64,000 nt of DNA from Kribbella sp. NBC_01245 (lineage in GTDB: Bacteria; Actinomycetota; Actinomycetes; Propionibacteriales; Kribbellaceae): NCBI RefSeq assembly GCF_036226525.1, contig NZ_CP108487.1, positions 1,240,001 to 1,304,000 on the forward strand, given 5' to 3'. The position numbers and the translations under genes were made by a program. The notes under the pieces were generated by a model. It had not been told where the DNA came from. It did no database searches and saw nothing but the letters and a program-made list of their open reading frames with translations. Shown here in pieces: positions 1 through 7,630 of the stretch. Every line of letters starts with the position of its first letter. Within the stretch, counting starts at the first letter, position 1.

Positions 1-1
1 C

Positions 2-511
2 GGCATCTACCTGGCGTACGGCATGACCGGGTACGGCGTTGGGTCCGTCCTGGCGTCCGTACTCGCCGTACGCCTGGTTAAACGGGTGCAGCCCGCGCTG
101 CTGGCCGGAGGCGCGTGGACCGCCCTCGGGTTCTGCTGGACCGGCATGGGCCTCTGGGCAACTCCGCCCGCTATTGCGGCGTTCGCCTGCCTCGGCGGCG
201 TCAGCGTCGTACTAGGTGTTGCAGCCATCTCTGCGGTCATAACTCGCTCATCCATTGGTGCCGAACGGCGAGCGCTCTTGTCCGGGCAGAGCGTCGTGGT
301 CAATGCAGGCAGCGCTGCCGGCCTACTGGCGGGTGGACCGCTACTGGCCGCTTTCGGCGCGGAACACACGCTTGTCGGCGCGGGCCTGCTGACGTCCGCA
401 GTGGCGTTCGCGGTCTTGCTGGCCAGCCGAAAACCAGAAGCGGCCGGAAATCCGCGATGCGAGACTTCGGGACATGTCGATCGAGATCACCACGCTGGCC
501 GAGCGGCCTGA
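2..511 (+). CDS. MFS transporter, C-terminal part
   Basis: This is the carboxy-terminal part of a polytopic membrane protein whose start lies before the window; the frame is open from base 2. The translation is a run of Gly/Ala/Val/Leu-rich membrane helices broken by short Arg-containing loops (an RLVKR-type loop near residue 25 and a GAERRALLSG loop near residue 85). That alternation is typical of the last four or five helices of major facilitator superfamily exporters. The last 25 residues are hydrophilic and overlap the start of the next, broken gene. The substrate cannot be told. Family assignment rests on the helix pattern and is moderately sure. Confidence 0.6.
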   Translation, partial: GIYLAYGMTGYGVGSVLASVLAVRLVKRVQPALLAGGAWTALGFCWTGMGLWATPPAIAAFACLGGVSVVLGVAAISAVITRSSIGAERRALLSGQSVVVNAGSAAGLLAGGPLLAAFGAEHTLVGAGLLTSAVAFAVLLASRKPEAAGNPRCETSGHVDRDHHAGRAA

Positions 512-877
512 ACTGGCCGAGCGCTTGTCCAGGCCAAGGGCCATCGCACGCTCTACGCCCCGGTTCGCCCGAACGGCAAGACGGACCCGAAGCTGCCGAT
601 GACGTCGTACGTCGAGCAGGTGCGGGCCGACGGTCTGCCGGTCGATCCCTGGCTGCGCGTACACGTCAAGGCCGGCGCCACCATCGTGAAGGTGGCACCG
701 GCCTCGATGGTCGTACCCGGATCGCTGGCGCAGTGGCGCGAGTGGACCGGTCTGCCCTTCGACACCGACGGCTTCGTCGAGGTGCCGAAGGCGCTCGTCC
801 CGGTCCACTGCTCACTCAGCCACGACTACGCGGTCTACGTCGAGCCCAACGTCTGGGTCGAGCACGACCTCAGCTGA
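474..877 (+). pseudogene. GNAT-type acetyltransferase, internally deleted
   Basis: Two fragments of one protein lie in different frames. An ATG at 474 opens a typical amino terminus (MSIEITTLAERPELAERL) that runs into Arg-rich nonsense. From about 527, in another frame, a convincing carboxy-terminal domain continues to the stop at 877, with GHRTLYAPVRPNG, DGLPVDPWLRVHV and SLAQWREWTGLPF. These motifs resemble the ends of actinobacterial GNAT-like proteins of roughly 250 residues. About 130 residues, including the acetyl-CoA-binding core, are missing between the fragments. The gene therefore looks like an internal deletion with a frameshift and should be inactive. Family is from memory of similar proteins; the two-frame structure is directly visible. 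Confidence 0.6.
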
Positions 878-1832
878 GGGGAATGTCGGCCTTGTTCGCC
901 TCGAGCCAAGTGCGGAACGACTGGAGTTCCGGGTTGAGCTTGCGGACCTGGTCGAGGTCGCGCCGCCCGGTGAAGCCGTCGGCGTCCTCGGCGTAGTACT
1001 GGAACATGTTGCCGAGCTCGACCGCCCCCGGGAACCCGAGCGCGCGGTAGTCGTCGAACCCCAGCGGCTGGTAGTCCACCTGCTCGCCGAGGACCTCGGT
1101 GAAGGTCTGTGCCAGCTCCTTACCGGTGACGTGGTCGCCGGCGATGCTCACGGTCTCGCCGATGAACTCGGAACCGCTCGCGAAGACGCCGAACGCGGTC
1201 TTGCCGATGTCCTCCGTGGCGATGCCCGAGATCGGCGCCGAGTCCATCGGCAGCGTCAGCACGAGCTTGCCGTCCGGCGTGCGCGCGGGGCCGAGACCCT
1301 GCTTGAACGCGTCGAAGTAGAACGTGGTCTGCAGGAAAGTCGTCGGCACGCCGAGGTCGGTGAACAGCCGGTTGGCCTCACTCTTGGCGTCGAAGTGCGG
1401 CACCTTGTAGGTCTCCTCGACCGTCGGCACGCGCTCATCCGAGCCGAAGTGGTCGCGGGTGTCCTCGAGGGTCGACCAGATCAAGTGCTGGACGCCCGTT
1501 TCCTTGGCCGCGCGAGCCGCGATGCCGGCCTGCTCCAGCTCCATCTCGGCCGGGCTCTGACCCGCCTTGGCCGGGGTCTGCCAATAGTTCGTCACCACAT
1601 AGGCGCCGTACGCGCCGTCGAAGGCCTTCCGAATGCTCGCCTCGTCATCGAGGTCCGCCTCCACCACCTCGGCGCCGAGAGCCGCGAGGGCCTGGGCCTT
1701 GTCCGAGGCCGCGTTGCGCGTCAGGGCGCGCACGGCGAACCGTCGTTCGGGATCGGCGAGGATCGCTCGCACCAGGCCGCCGCCCTGGGCTCCGGTGGCA
1801 CCGGCGACGGCAATGATCTTCTGCTCGCTCAT
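870..1832 (-). CDS. NmrA-family NAD(P)-binding protein
   Basis: The 320-residue product begins with a Rossmann dinucleotide-binding motif, GATGAQGG at residues 11-18, followed by RALTRN near residue 36 and the acidic EADLDDE segment. This is the pattern of NmrA/HSCARG-like atypical short-chain dehydrogenases, which bind NADP(H) and act as redox sensors or quinone/aldehyde reductases in the cytoplasm. Length fits the family. The gene is transcribed away from a MarR-type repressor across 80-90 bp holding two identical-format palindromes, so it is probably the repressor's target and induced by a small electrophile or phenolic compound. Its 3' end overlaps the end of the broken acetyltransferase by 8 bp. 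Confidence 0.85.
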   Translation of the reverse strand: MSEQKIIAVAGATGAQGGGLVRAILADPERRFAVRALTRNAASDKAQALAALGAEVVEADLDDEASIRKAFDGAYGAYVVTNYWQTPAKAGQSPAEMELEQAGIAARAAKETGVQHLIWSTLEDTRDHFGSDERVPTVEETYKVPHFDAKSEANRLFTDLGVPTTFLQTTFYFDAFKQGLGPARTPDGKLVLTLPMDSAPISGIATEDIGKTAFGVFASGSEFIGETVSIAGDHVTGKELAQTFTEVLGEQVDYQPLGFDDYRALGFPGAVELGNMFQYYAEDADGFTGRRDLDQVRKLNPELQSFRTWLEANKADIPLS

Positions 1833-1857
1833 CGAGGTTCTTCTTTCAGGAAGGTTT

Positions 1858-1875
1858 GAGTTGATGTGTCAACTC
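1858..1875. promoter_or_regulatory. MarR-type operator 1
   Basis: A perfect inverted repeat, GAGTTGA-TGTG-TCAACTC, has 7-bp arms and a 4-bp centre. It lies 26 bp upstream of the NmrA-family start codon and shares its TTGA-N4-TCAA core with the second site 27 bp away. TTGA-N4-TCAA is a common MarR-family operator format, so the adjacent MarR protein is the likely ligand. Confidence 0.7.
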
Positions 1876-1884
1876 TAGCTCGCT

Positions 1885-1902
1885 GGGTTGATATGTCAAC
1901 CC
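1885..1902. promoter_or_regulatory. MarR-type operator 2
   Basis: A perfect inverted repeat, GGGTTGA-TATG-TCAACCC, with the same core and spacing as operator 1. Outer bases differ between the two sites but stay complementary within each site, which supports selection for dyad symmetry. It sits about 20 bp before the marR-type start and probably mediates autorepression. Confidence 0.7.
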
Positions 1903-1921
1903 AAGCGGTACAGTGGATTTC

Positions 1922-2419
1922 ATGGACGACGAGAGCCCCTGGCTGACCGACGAGCAGCAGTCCGCCTGGCGGGCGTACATCGAGGTCCGGCAACGGCTCG
2001 ACACGCACCTGTACCGGCATCTGCAGCGGGATTTCGGCCTGTCCGGCAGTGACTACGAGATCCTGGTCAACCTGTCGGAGGCGCCCGAGGGGCGGATGCG
2101 CGCGTTCGCGCTGGGGGAGATGACCCGGTGGGAGAAGAGCCGGATGTCGCACCACATCAAGCGGATGGAACAGCGCGGGCTGGTACGACGTGAGGCGTGT
2201 GCCGGGTCGAGGTTCCCGGACATCGTGCTGACCGAGGCCGGCTGGGATGCGATCAAGACCGCGGCGCCGAAGCATGCGGCGAACGTACGGGCGTTTTTCG
2301 GTGTGGGCGTGGGGGACGAGCGGCTGGACGTCTTCGAGGCGGCGTGCAAGGGCATCGTGGCGGCGATCGATGAGCACGAGCGGATCAACTGCCCACTGGA
2401 GAACGCCGAAGACTGCTAG
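1922..2419 (+). CDS. MarR-family transcriptional regulator
   Basis: This encodes a 165-residue winged-helix regulator if the ATG at 1922 is used; an in-frame GTG at 1913 would add three residues. The centre of the protein shows the MarR fold: a recognition region around EMTRWEKSRMSHHIKRMEQRGLV followed by the wing RREACAGSRFPDIVLTEAGW. The amino-terminal helix carries RQRLDTHLYRHLQRDFGLS, the usual dimerisation segment. It is divergent from the NmrA-family gene and shares two TTGA-N4-TCAA operators with it, so it most likely represses both genes until a ligand binds. The ligand is unknown. Confidence 0.88.
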   Translation: MDDESPWLTDEQQSAWRAYIEVRQRLDTHLYRHLQRDFGLSGSDYEILVNLSEAPEGRMRAFALGEMTRWEKSRMSHHIKRMEQRGLVRREACAGSRFPDIVLTEAGWDAIKTAAPKHAANVRAFFGVGVGDERLDVFEAACKGIVAAIDEHERINCPLENAEDC

Positions 2420-2434
2420 ACCACCGCGGAACTG

Positions 2435-2620
2435 CTAAAAGGTCCGCATCACCTTGATGATGCGGCGGCGCAACCAGACTTTGCGGGTGCCGTCGGGATA
2501 GCGGCGCAGGCGGGCGAGCTCCCAGCCGCCGTACTCCGCGTGCTCGGCGAGCATTCGGCGGACCGCACCGCGCGGCAGAGTCCGGGAAACCTCGAACTGC
2601 TGGATCTCGTATTCGGCCAT
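2435..2620 (-). CDS. DUF5703 family small protein
   Basis: This is a complete 61-residue basic protein starting at the ATG whose complement is at 2618-2620. It has the compact pattern EYEIQQFEVSRTLPRG, then LAEHAEYGGWELARLRRYPD and RKVWLRRRI, which I recognise as the actinobacterial DUF5703 family. No signal peptide or membrane segment is present, so it is cytoplasmic. It begins 20 bp after the aldo/keto reductase stop on the same strand, so the two are probably co-transcribed. The function of the family is not known. Confidence 0.75.
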   Translation of the reverse strand: MAEYEIQQFEVSRTLPRGAVRRMLAEHAEYGGWELARLRRYPDGTRKVWLRRRIIKVMRTF

Positions 2621-2640
2621 CCGCACCTCACTGACTGCTG

Positions 2641-3582
2641 TTAGGAAACGTCCTCCAAAGCCGCCACGATCGCGGGTGGCAGAGCGAGCTCCTCCACCCC
2701 GAGCACCGACTTCAACTGCATCGCCGTCCGGGCCCCGACGATCGGCGCGGTCACCCCCGGGCGGTCCCGCACCCACGTCAGCGCCACCTCCAACGGTGAC
2801 CAGCCCAGCCCGTCCGCGGCCCGTGCCACCGCCTCCACGATGCCCGAACCACGCGCATCCAGGTAGGGGTCGACGAATCTGGACAAATGCTGGGACGCCG
2901 CGCGCGAGTCCGCCGGAATCCCGGTGCGGTACTTCCCGGTCAGCACACCCCGCCCGAGCGGCGACCACGCGAGCACCCCGATGCCGAGCCCGGCCGCCGC
3001 GCGGATCGTGTCCGACTCGGCGTCCCGGGCCAGCAGGGAATACTCCACCTGGTTGGAGACCGGTACGGCGCGACCGGGCCACGCCTGTTGCCAGGTGACG
3101 GCCCGAGCCGACTTCCAACCAGCGTAGTTGGAGACACCGACATAACGGACCTTGCCGGAGTTGACTGCCGCATCGAGCGCCGAAAGCGTCTCCTCCAGCG
3201 GCACGTCGTCGGACCAGGTGTGCAGCTGCCAGAGGTCGACGTACTCCACATTGAGCCGGCGCAGCGAGCCCTCGAGATCGCGCAGCAACGCACCCCGCGA
3301 GGTGTCGGTGATGCGCTCACCGCGGCGGATGCTGAACCCGGCCTTGGTCGCGATCACCAGGTCGTCGCGATGCACGACATCCCCAAGTAGTGACCCGAGC
3401 AGGCGCTCGCTGTCACCATCGCCGTACGCCGCGGCGGTGTCGACGAGCGTGCCGCCCGCGGAGACGAAGGCGGCGAGTTGCTCGCGGGCCTCGTGCTCGT
3501 CGGTGTCGCGGCCCCACGACATCGTGCCGAGGCCCAGTCTGCTCACCGCCAGACCGCTGTGACCCAGATAGCGCTGCTGCAT
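2641..3582 (-). CDS. Aldo/keto reductase
   Basis: This 313-residue cytoplasmic oxidoreductase has the ordered signatures of the aldo/keto reductase superfamily. The amino terminus YLGHSGLAVSRLGLGTMSWG is followed by the catalytic Asp and Tyr in VDTAAAYGDGDSERLLG (residues about 48-64), the catalytic Lys in VIATKAGF, the His in LWQLHTW and the SNYAGW strand. The NADPH-binding end is TAPIVGARTAMQL. The family reduces aldehydes and ketones with NADPH in a TIM barrel; length is normal. The physiological substrate is not evident. A DUF5703 gene follows on the same strand. Confidence 0.9.
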   Translation of the reverse strand: MQQRYLGHSGLAVSRLGLGTMSWGRDTDEHEAREQLAAFVSAGGTLVDTAAAYGDGDSERLLGSLLGDVVHRDDLVIATKAGFSIRRGERITDTSRGALLRDLEGSLRRLNVEYVDLWQLHTWSDDVPLEETLSALDAAVNSGKVRYVGVSNYAGWKSARAVTWQQAWPGRAVPVSNQVEYSLLARDAESDTIRAAAGLGIGVLAWSPLGRGVLTGKYRTGIPADSRAASQHLSRFVDPYLDARGSGIVEAVARAADGLGWSPLEVALTWVRDRPGVTAPIVGARTAMQLKSVLGVEELALPPAIVAALEDVS

Positions 3583-3633
3583 GTCCCGAGCCTATTGCTC
3601 AGGTGTGGATCGGACTCGTTAGGCTCGCCTGTC

Positions 3634-4689
3634 ATGCGACTCGGACTCAACATCGGCTTCGTGCTCGGTGGGCAGGATCACCAAGATCATCTGAAGCTGG
3701 TACGGGAGGCCGAGCAGCTCGGCTACTCCGTCGCCTGGGCCGCGGAGGCCTACGGCTCGGACGTACCAACCGTGCTGGCCTGGCTGGCGGCTCAGACCTC
3801 CACCATCGACGTCGGAGCGGCCGTGTTCCAGATTCCGGCGCGTACGCCGGCGATGACGGCCATGACCGCCGCGACCCTCGACACGCTCTCCGGCGGCCGC
3901 TTCCGGCTCGGACTGGGCGTAACCGGCCCACAGGTCTCAGAGGGCTGGCACGGCGTCCGCTTCGACAAGCCGCTCGCCCGCACCCGCGAGTACGTCGAGA
4001 TCGTGAACGCCGCCATGCGCCGGGAGACGGTCGCGTACGACGGCAAGCACTTCACGCTGCCGCTGCCCGACGGGCCGGGTAAGGCGCTCAAGCTGTCGAT
4101 CCACCCGGTCCGCGAGCATGTGCCGGTCTACCTGGCCGCGATCGGGCCCAAGAACCTCGAACTCGCCGGCGAGATCGCCGACGGCTGGCTCGGCATCTTC
4201 AACGATCCGTCCTACCTGGGAGAGCAGTTGTCGCAAATCACAGCGGGCCGCGCCAAAGCGGGCCGCTCCGACCTGGAAGGCTTCGACGTGGTGGCCTCCG
4301 TACCGACCGTGGTCGGCGATGATCTCGCCGCCTGTGCGGATCCGATCCGTGGGTATGCAGCGCTGTACGTCGGCGGCATGGGCAGTCGTGAGAAGAACTT
4401 CTACAACGCCTTGGCTGTGCGTATGGGGTATGCGGATGAGGCCAAGGAGGTACGGGAGTTGTACCTGGGGAAGCGCCATCGGGACGCGATGTCGGCGGTG
4501 CCGCAGAAGTTCATCGATTCGGTGTCGCTGCTGGGGCCGAAGGAGCGGATTGCCGAGAAGTTGTCGGCGTACGCCGAGGCGGGAGTGACGACGCTCACTG
4601 TGACGCCGTTCGAGTCCAGTGTGGATGGGCGGATCGCGACGCTGCGAACGGTGTCCGAGGCGCTCGACCTCGCCGGGATCGGTGACTGA
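3634..4689 (+). CDS. LLM-class F420-dependent oxidoreductase
   Basis: Starting at the ATG at 3634 the product is 351 residues. It shows the luciferase-like monooxygenase TIM barrel of the F420-dependent branch: MRLGLNIGFVLGG at the start, the AWAAEAYGSDVPT strand, LDTLSGGRFRLGLGVTGPQV and the YLAAIGPKNLELAGEIADGW segment. Such enzymes use coenzyme F420 to reduce or oxidise diverse organic substrates in the cytoplasm. F420 use is common in actinobacteria and fits the inferred host. It is followed 7 bp later by uppP, so the two may share a transcript, though no functional link is apparent. Confidence 0.85.
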   Translation: MRLGLNIGFVLGGQDHQDHLKLVREAEQLGYSVAWAAEAYGSDVPTVLAWLAAQTSTIDVGAAVFQIPARTPAMTAMTAATLDTLSGGRFRLGLGVTGPQVSEGWHGVRFDKPLARTREYVEIVNAAMRRETVAYDGKHFTLPLPDGPGKALKLSIHPVREHVPVYLAAIGPKNLELAGEIADGWLGIFNDPSYLGEQLSQITAGRAKAGRSDLEGFDVVASVPTVVGDDLAACADPIRGYAALYVGGMGSREKNFYNALAVRMGYADEAKEVRELYLGKRHRDAMSAVPQKFIDSVSLLGPKERIAEKLSAYAEAGVTTLTVTPFESSVDGRIATLRTVSEALDLAGIGD

Positions 4690-4696
4690 CAAGCCC

Positions 4697-5524
4697 ATGT
4701 CGATCTGGGAAGCCATTGTCCTCGGCATTGTCGAAGGACTCACCGAGTTTCTGCCCGTTTCCAGCACTGGTCATTTGACCATTACGTCCAAGATTCTTGG
4801 GCAGCCGATTGATGATCCGTCGATTACCGCATTCACCGCGGTCATCCAGTCGGGCGCCATCGCCGCGGTCGTCCTGTTCTTCTGGTCCGACATCAAACGC
4901 ATCGCGATCGCTTGGGTGCGGGGGTTGGCCAAGCCCGAACACCGCGGCGAGTTCGACCACCGCATGGGGTGGTACGTCATCGTCGGCTCGTTGCCGATCT
5001 GCGTGGTCGGATATGTGTTCCGCGATCTCATCTCGGGGGATCTGCGGAGCATGTGGTGGGTGGCCGGGTCGCTCATCGCCTGGTCGTTCGTGATGGTCGC
5101 GGCTGAGCGGTTGGGGAGCAAGAAGCGGCCGCTGGAGAAGATCACGTTCTTCGACTCACTGATGATGGGGCTGTTCCAGTGCCTCGCGCTGATCCCGGGT
5201 GTCTCTCGGTCGGGGGCGACGATTTCGACCGGGTTGTTCTGTGGGTTGGATCGGGTCGCGTCTACGAGGATGGCGTTCCTGCTGGGGATTCCGGCGTTGG
5301 TGGGGGCGGCGATCTTCGAGCTGCAGCACGCGCTTGACGGCGAGGTCGGGTTGATTCCGGTTCTGATCGGTACGGCGGTGAGCTTCGTCGTGGCGTACGC
5401 GTCGGTGGCATGGCTGCTCAAGTTCGTCCAGAAGCACAGCACGGAGATCTTCGCGTTCTACCGAATCTGCCTCGGCGTGGTGATCCTGATCCTGCTGGCT
5501 ACTTCGACGATCACTGCTACGTAA
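4697..5524 (+). CDS. uppP: Undecaprenyl-diphosphatase UppP (BacA)
   Basis: This 275-residue integral membrane phosphatase removes a phosphate from undecaprenyl diphosphate, recycling the lipid carrier for peptidoglycan and other wall polymers; overproduction gives bacitracin resistance in this family. Both family motifs are present: EGLTEFLPVSSTGHL near residue 13 (catalytic Glu, Ser and His) and PGVSRSGATI near residue 168 (catalytic Arg). Several hydrophobic helices follow the usual BacA topology. The ATG at 4697 gives the canonical start MSIWEAIVLG; upstream in-frame codons lie inside the preceding gene. Confidence 0.95.
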   Translation: MSIWEAIVLGIVEGLTEFLPVSSTGHLTITSKILGQPIDDPSITAFTAVIQSGAIAAVVLFFWSDIKRIAIAWVRGLAKPEHRGEFDHRMGWYVIVGSLPICVVGYVFRDLISGDLRSMWWVAGSLIAWSFVMVAAERLGSKKRPLEKITFFDSLMMGLFQCLALIPGVSRSGATISTGLFCGLDRVASTRMAFLLGIPALVGAAIFELQHALDGEVGLIPVLIGTAVSFVVAYASVAWLLKFVQKHSTEIFAFYRICLGVVILILLATSTITAT

Positions 5525-5620
5525 TCGTTGGGATTCGCCGCGAGGTGCCTTGTTGTGCGCGCCTTTGGCCGCTTCCGCGTGACCTCGATCGATGGCGCCA
5601 GCGGCAGGCGCTTGCGGTCT

Positions 5621-5684
5621 TCCTATTCCGAGGGTCGACCCTCGGAATGGGGAGTGGACTCGCGAAACTTGGAGGGTCGACCCC
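5621..5684. repeat. Double-palindrome repeat, left half beside the IS
   Basis: The 24-bp perfect palindrome at 5625-5648 has the arm ATTCCGAGGGTC. It is followed by a spacer ending in AAACTTGGAGGGTCGAC that runs to the IS junction. The same palindrome-spacer-palindrome arrangement occurs on the other strand at 28011-28096. The second palindrome of this copy is split from the first by the IS and resumes at 7208. Confidence 0.8.
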
Positions 5685-7207
5685 AAGGCCGGTTAGTTAG
5701 GCGGGTTGGTGGGCTGTCAGGGCGGTGGAGTGAGGATGTCGATGTTGATGGTGGCTTGGTAGGTGGTGCGGTTGGTGTTGGGTCCTTTGGCGGGGTATTT
5801 GGAGGTGGATCGTTTGACGGTGCGGGGGCCGAGGCGGGTTCGGCGTGGGGGTAGCAGGTTGGCCAGGACGAGTCGGCCGATGTGGCCGACGAGGTCGATT
5901 ACGGTGCCGGCGATGACGCCGGTGGCTTGGATGAGTTGGTCGCGGGCGGCGTTGAGGGCGATGGTGAAGCTGGCCCGGTCGGGGTCGGTGCCGGGTTGGG
6001 TGTCGGTGGCGTCGGTCATGGCTTGGCGCAGGACCTGGTAGGTGATCAGGAGTGCGTAGACCTCTTGGGTGATGCCTTCAGGGGTGCGGGCGCGCAGGAC
6101 GTGTCCGCCGAGGATGGTCGATTTGATCGCCAGGTAGGCCGACTCGATTTCCCAGCGCTGGTGGTAGAGCTTGACCAGGTCGATGGCCGGGTGGTTGCCG
6201 GGGTCGAGCAGGGTGGTGACGAGCCGGTAGGTGCCGGTGCGTCGGCCGTTGCTGGTGGCGATGGTGACCTCGGCCTCGATCACACGGACTGGAGTCGTAT
6301 CCCACATCGACAGGTAGGAGCCATCGCGGTGGCGCTGCAGAACAGGGAGTTTGCGGTTGTCTTTGCAGCGGATCAGCAGGTCGGCGCCGGCGTCTGTGAT
6401 CGCGGTGATGACCTGCCGGGCGGCGAAGTTCCGGTCGGCCAGCACGATCATCCCGCGGCGCAGGCTGCGGGCCAGTAGCGGCGGCGCATAGCGGGTTTCC
6501 CCGATCAGAGCTGACCCGAAGGCCGCGTCGATGATGGTGCGGGTGCCGCAACACACTACGACCATCAGCCGTAACAGCGGATAGCCCGATCCGCCGTGGC
6601 TGCCGGTCTGTTTGGTGAACACGCCCAGATTGGTGGCGGTGTCCGGCACGGTCATCGTGGTGCCGTCGATCGCGGTGACCAGCAGTCCCCGCCACCGCAC
6701 CCCGGCAGCGGCGATCGGCGCGGACGGGCCACGGAGCAGGTCGAACAAGGCCTTCAACGGTGCAGCACCGAGTCGCCGCCGGGCATGGGTCAACGCGGCC
6801 GCGGTGGGTGTCGCGACGGTCAGGCCGTGCAGCCCGGCCACCAGCCGGTGCCACACCTGGCCATAGCCACGATCGCTGAACAGGCACCCCGCCAAGACCA
6901 GATACACCACCACCCGGGCCGGCAGATCACGCACCCGGGCCTGCGTCCTGCCAGTCTGGGCGAGAGCCTCATCGACCATCTCGAACGGAATGAACTGGGT
7001 CAACTCGCCCAGATGACCAGGCGCGAACGCACCCTCAGCCACCCTGATCGTGCGAGTAATGACAGACTGAACAGGCAGCGGAGCCTCACCGGTAGCTGGT
7101 TGTCTCGCGAGGACAAACCTGTCTACCCGCGGAGCTCCGCTGCTCGATGTCCAACACGCCCACCCAGTCCTGGGCAACCACCCGAAACGCCTAACTAACC
7201 GGCTTTG
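5684..7207. mobile_element. IS4-family insertion sequence
   Basis: The element is about 1,524 bp with one transposase gene. Terminal inverted repeats are CAAGGCCGGTTAGTTAGGCG on the left and the complement of CAAAGCCGGTTAGTTAGGCG on the right, 20 bp with one mismatch. It is flanked by a direct repeat GGGTCGACCC (5674-5683 and 7208-7217), whose 10 bp fits the 9-12 bp duplications of the IS4 family. Because that sequence is itself palindromic, the exact edge could shift by a base or two. Removing the element and one direct repeat restores a site that aligns with the repeat at 28011-28096. Confidence 0.8.
5717..7042 (-). CDS. IS4-family transposase
   Basis: The GTG start at 7042 gives a 441-residue transposase; codons upstream read into the repeat and lack a plausible start. 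The amino-terminal part (GHLGELTQFIPFEMVDEAL and the LPARVVVYLVLAGCLF helix) is the IS4 amino-terminal domain. The DDE core has TAIDGTTMTVPDT for the first Asp, MIVLADRNFAARQ for the second, and YHQRWEIESAYLAIKS for the Glu in the YREK-like box. No frameshift or internal stop is visible, so it is probably functional. It fills almost all of the element between the inverted repeats. Confidence 0.9.
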   Translation of the reverse strand: MAEGAFAPGHLGELTQFIPFEMVDEALAQTGRTQARVRDLPARVVVYLVLAGCLFSDRGYGQVWHRLVAGLHGLTVATPTAAALTHARRRLGAAPLKALFDLLRGPSAPIAAAGVRWRGLLVTAIDGTTMTVPDTATNLGVFTKQTGSHGGSGYPLLRLMVVVCCGTRTIIDAAFGSALIGETRYAPPLLARSLRRGMIVLADRNFAARQVITAITDAGADLLIRCKDNRKLPVLQRHRDGSYLSMWDTTPVRVIEAEVTIATSNGRRTGTYRLVTTLLDPGNHPAIDLVKLYHQRWEIESAYLAIKSTILGGHVLRARTPEGITQEVYALLITYQVLRQAMTDATDTQPGTDPDRASFTIALNAARDQLIQATGVIAGTVIDLVGHIGRLVLANLLPPRRTRLGPRTVKRSTSKYPAKGPNTNRTTYQATINIDILTPPP

Positions 7208-7459
7208 GGGTCGACCCCCCAATTGGGAGGCCGACCCTCGAAAGTCGGCGGCATCCGGTCCTCGCCGGCCGGGATCGGCTGAACGTAGAGGGTTAACCAT
7301 CAAGATGGTGGGTTATCCCTTCTGATCTGCAGGGGTGACCCGCGATCTTGGGGGTTAGCCACTGAAATTCTGGGGTTCGGTCCGCATATATGTCACGCGA
7401 ACCCGGGAATTCGGCCGCGGACCCGCGCCGGAGGCTAATCGACGGCCCGGCGGTCAGCC

Positions 7460-7513
7460 TCCCGAGCGGACTGGACGATTTTCGGGCCGGAAACGTCCAC
7501 TCCGCTCGGGAAG
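7460..7513. repeat. Long hairpin, GGACG-core family (copy 1)
   Basis: The arms TCCCGAGCGGACTGGACG and the complement of CGTCCACTCCGCTCGGGA enclose a TTTTCGGGCCGG loop. The inner core GGACG...TTTTCGGGC...AAACGTCC is shared with the hairpins at 27662-27718 and 27771-27829, whose outer stems differ. One or two stem mismatches are present. Confidence 0.7.
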
Positions 7514-7522
7514 TGGCGACGC

Positions 7523-7556
7523 AAACGGTCAGACCTCACCCGTCCAACTGATAGCC
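7523..7556. repeat. Truncated copy of the 27-28.6 kb composite element
   Basis: The sequence GTCAGACCTCACCCGTCC followed by AACTGATAGCCGG matches the conserved junction of the composite repeat (GGCAGACCTCACCCGTCC then CCCTGATAGCCCG near 28446-28475). Only about 34 bp are recognisable; the rest of the hairpin and the 24-bp array are absent. Confidence 0.55.
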
Positions 7557-7630
7557 GGCGTGACCATTCGGAAAGAGGGCGCAGCAAGGTGGAGGGGTGG
7601 GCGTAGGAAGGTGAGGGGGCTGGGGTGGGG

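Larger units (their letters stand above)
7208..7630. other. Intergenic repeat debris between IS and corA
   Basis: I see no credible gene here. The stretch begins with the displaced second half of the double-palindrome repeat (CCGACCCTCG near 7231), then AT-richer unique sequence, a GGACG-core hairpin at 7460-7513, and at 7523-7556 a fragment of the composite element found at 27-28.6 kb. The last 70 bases are the G-rich 3' flank of corA. Confidence 0.6.
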
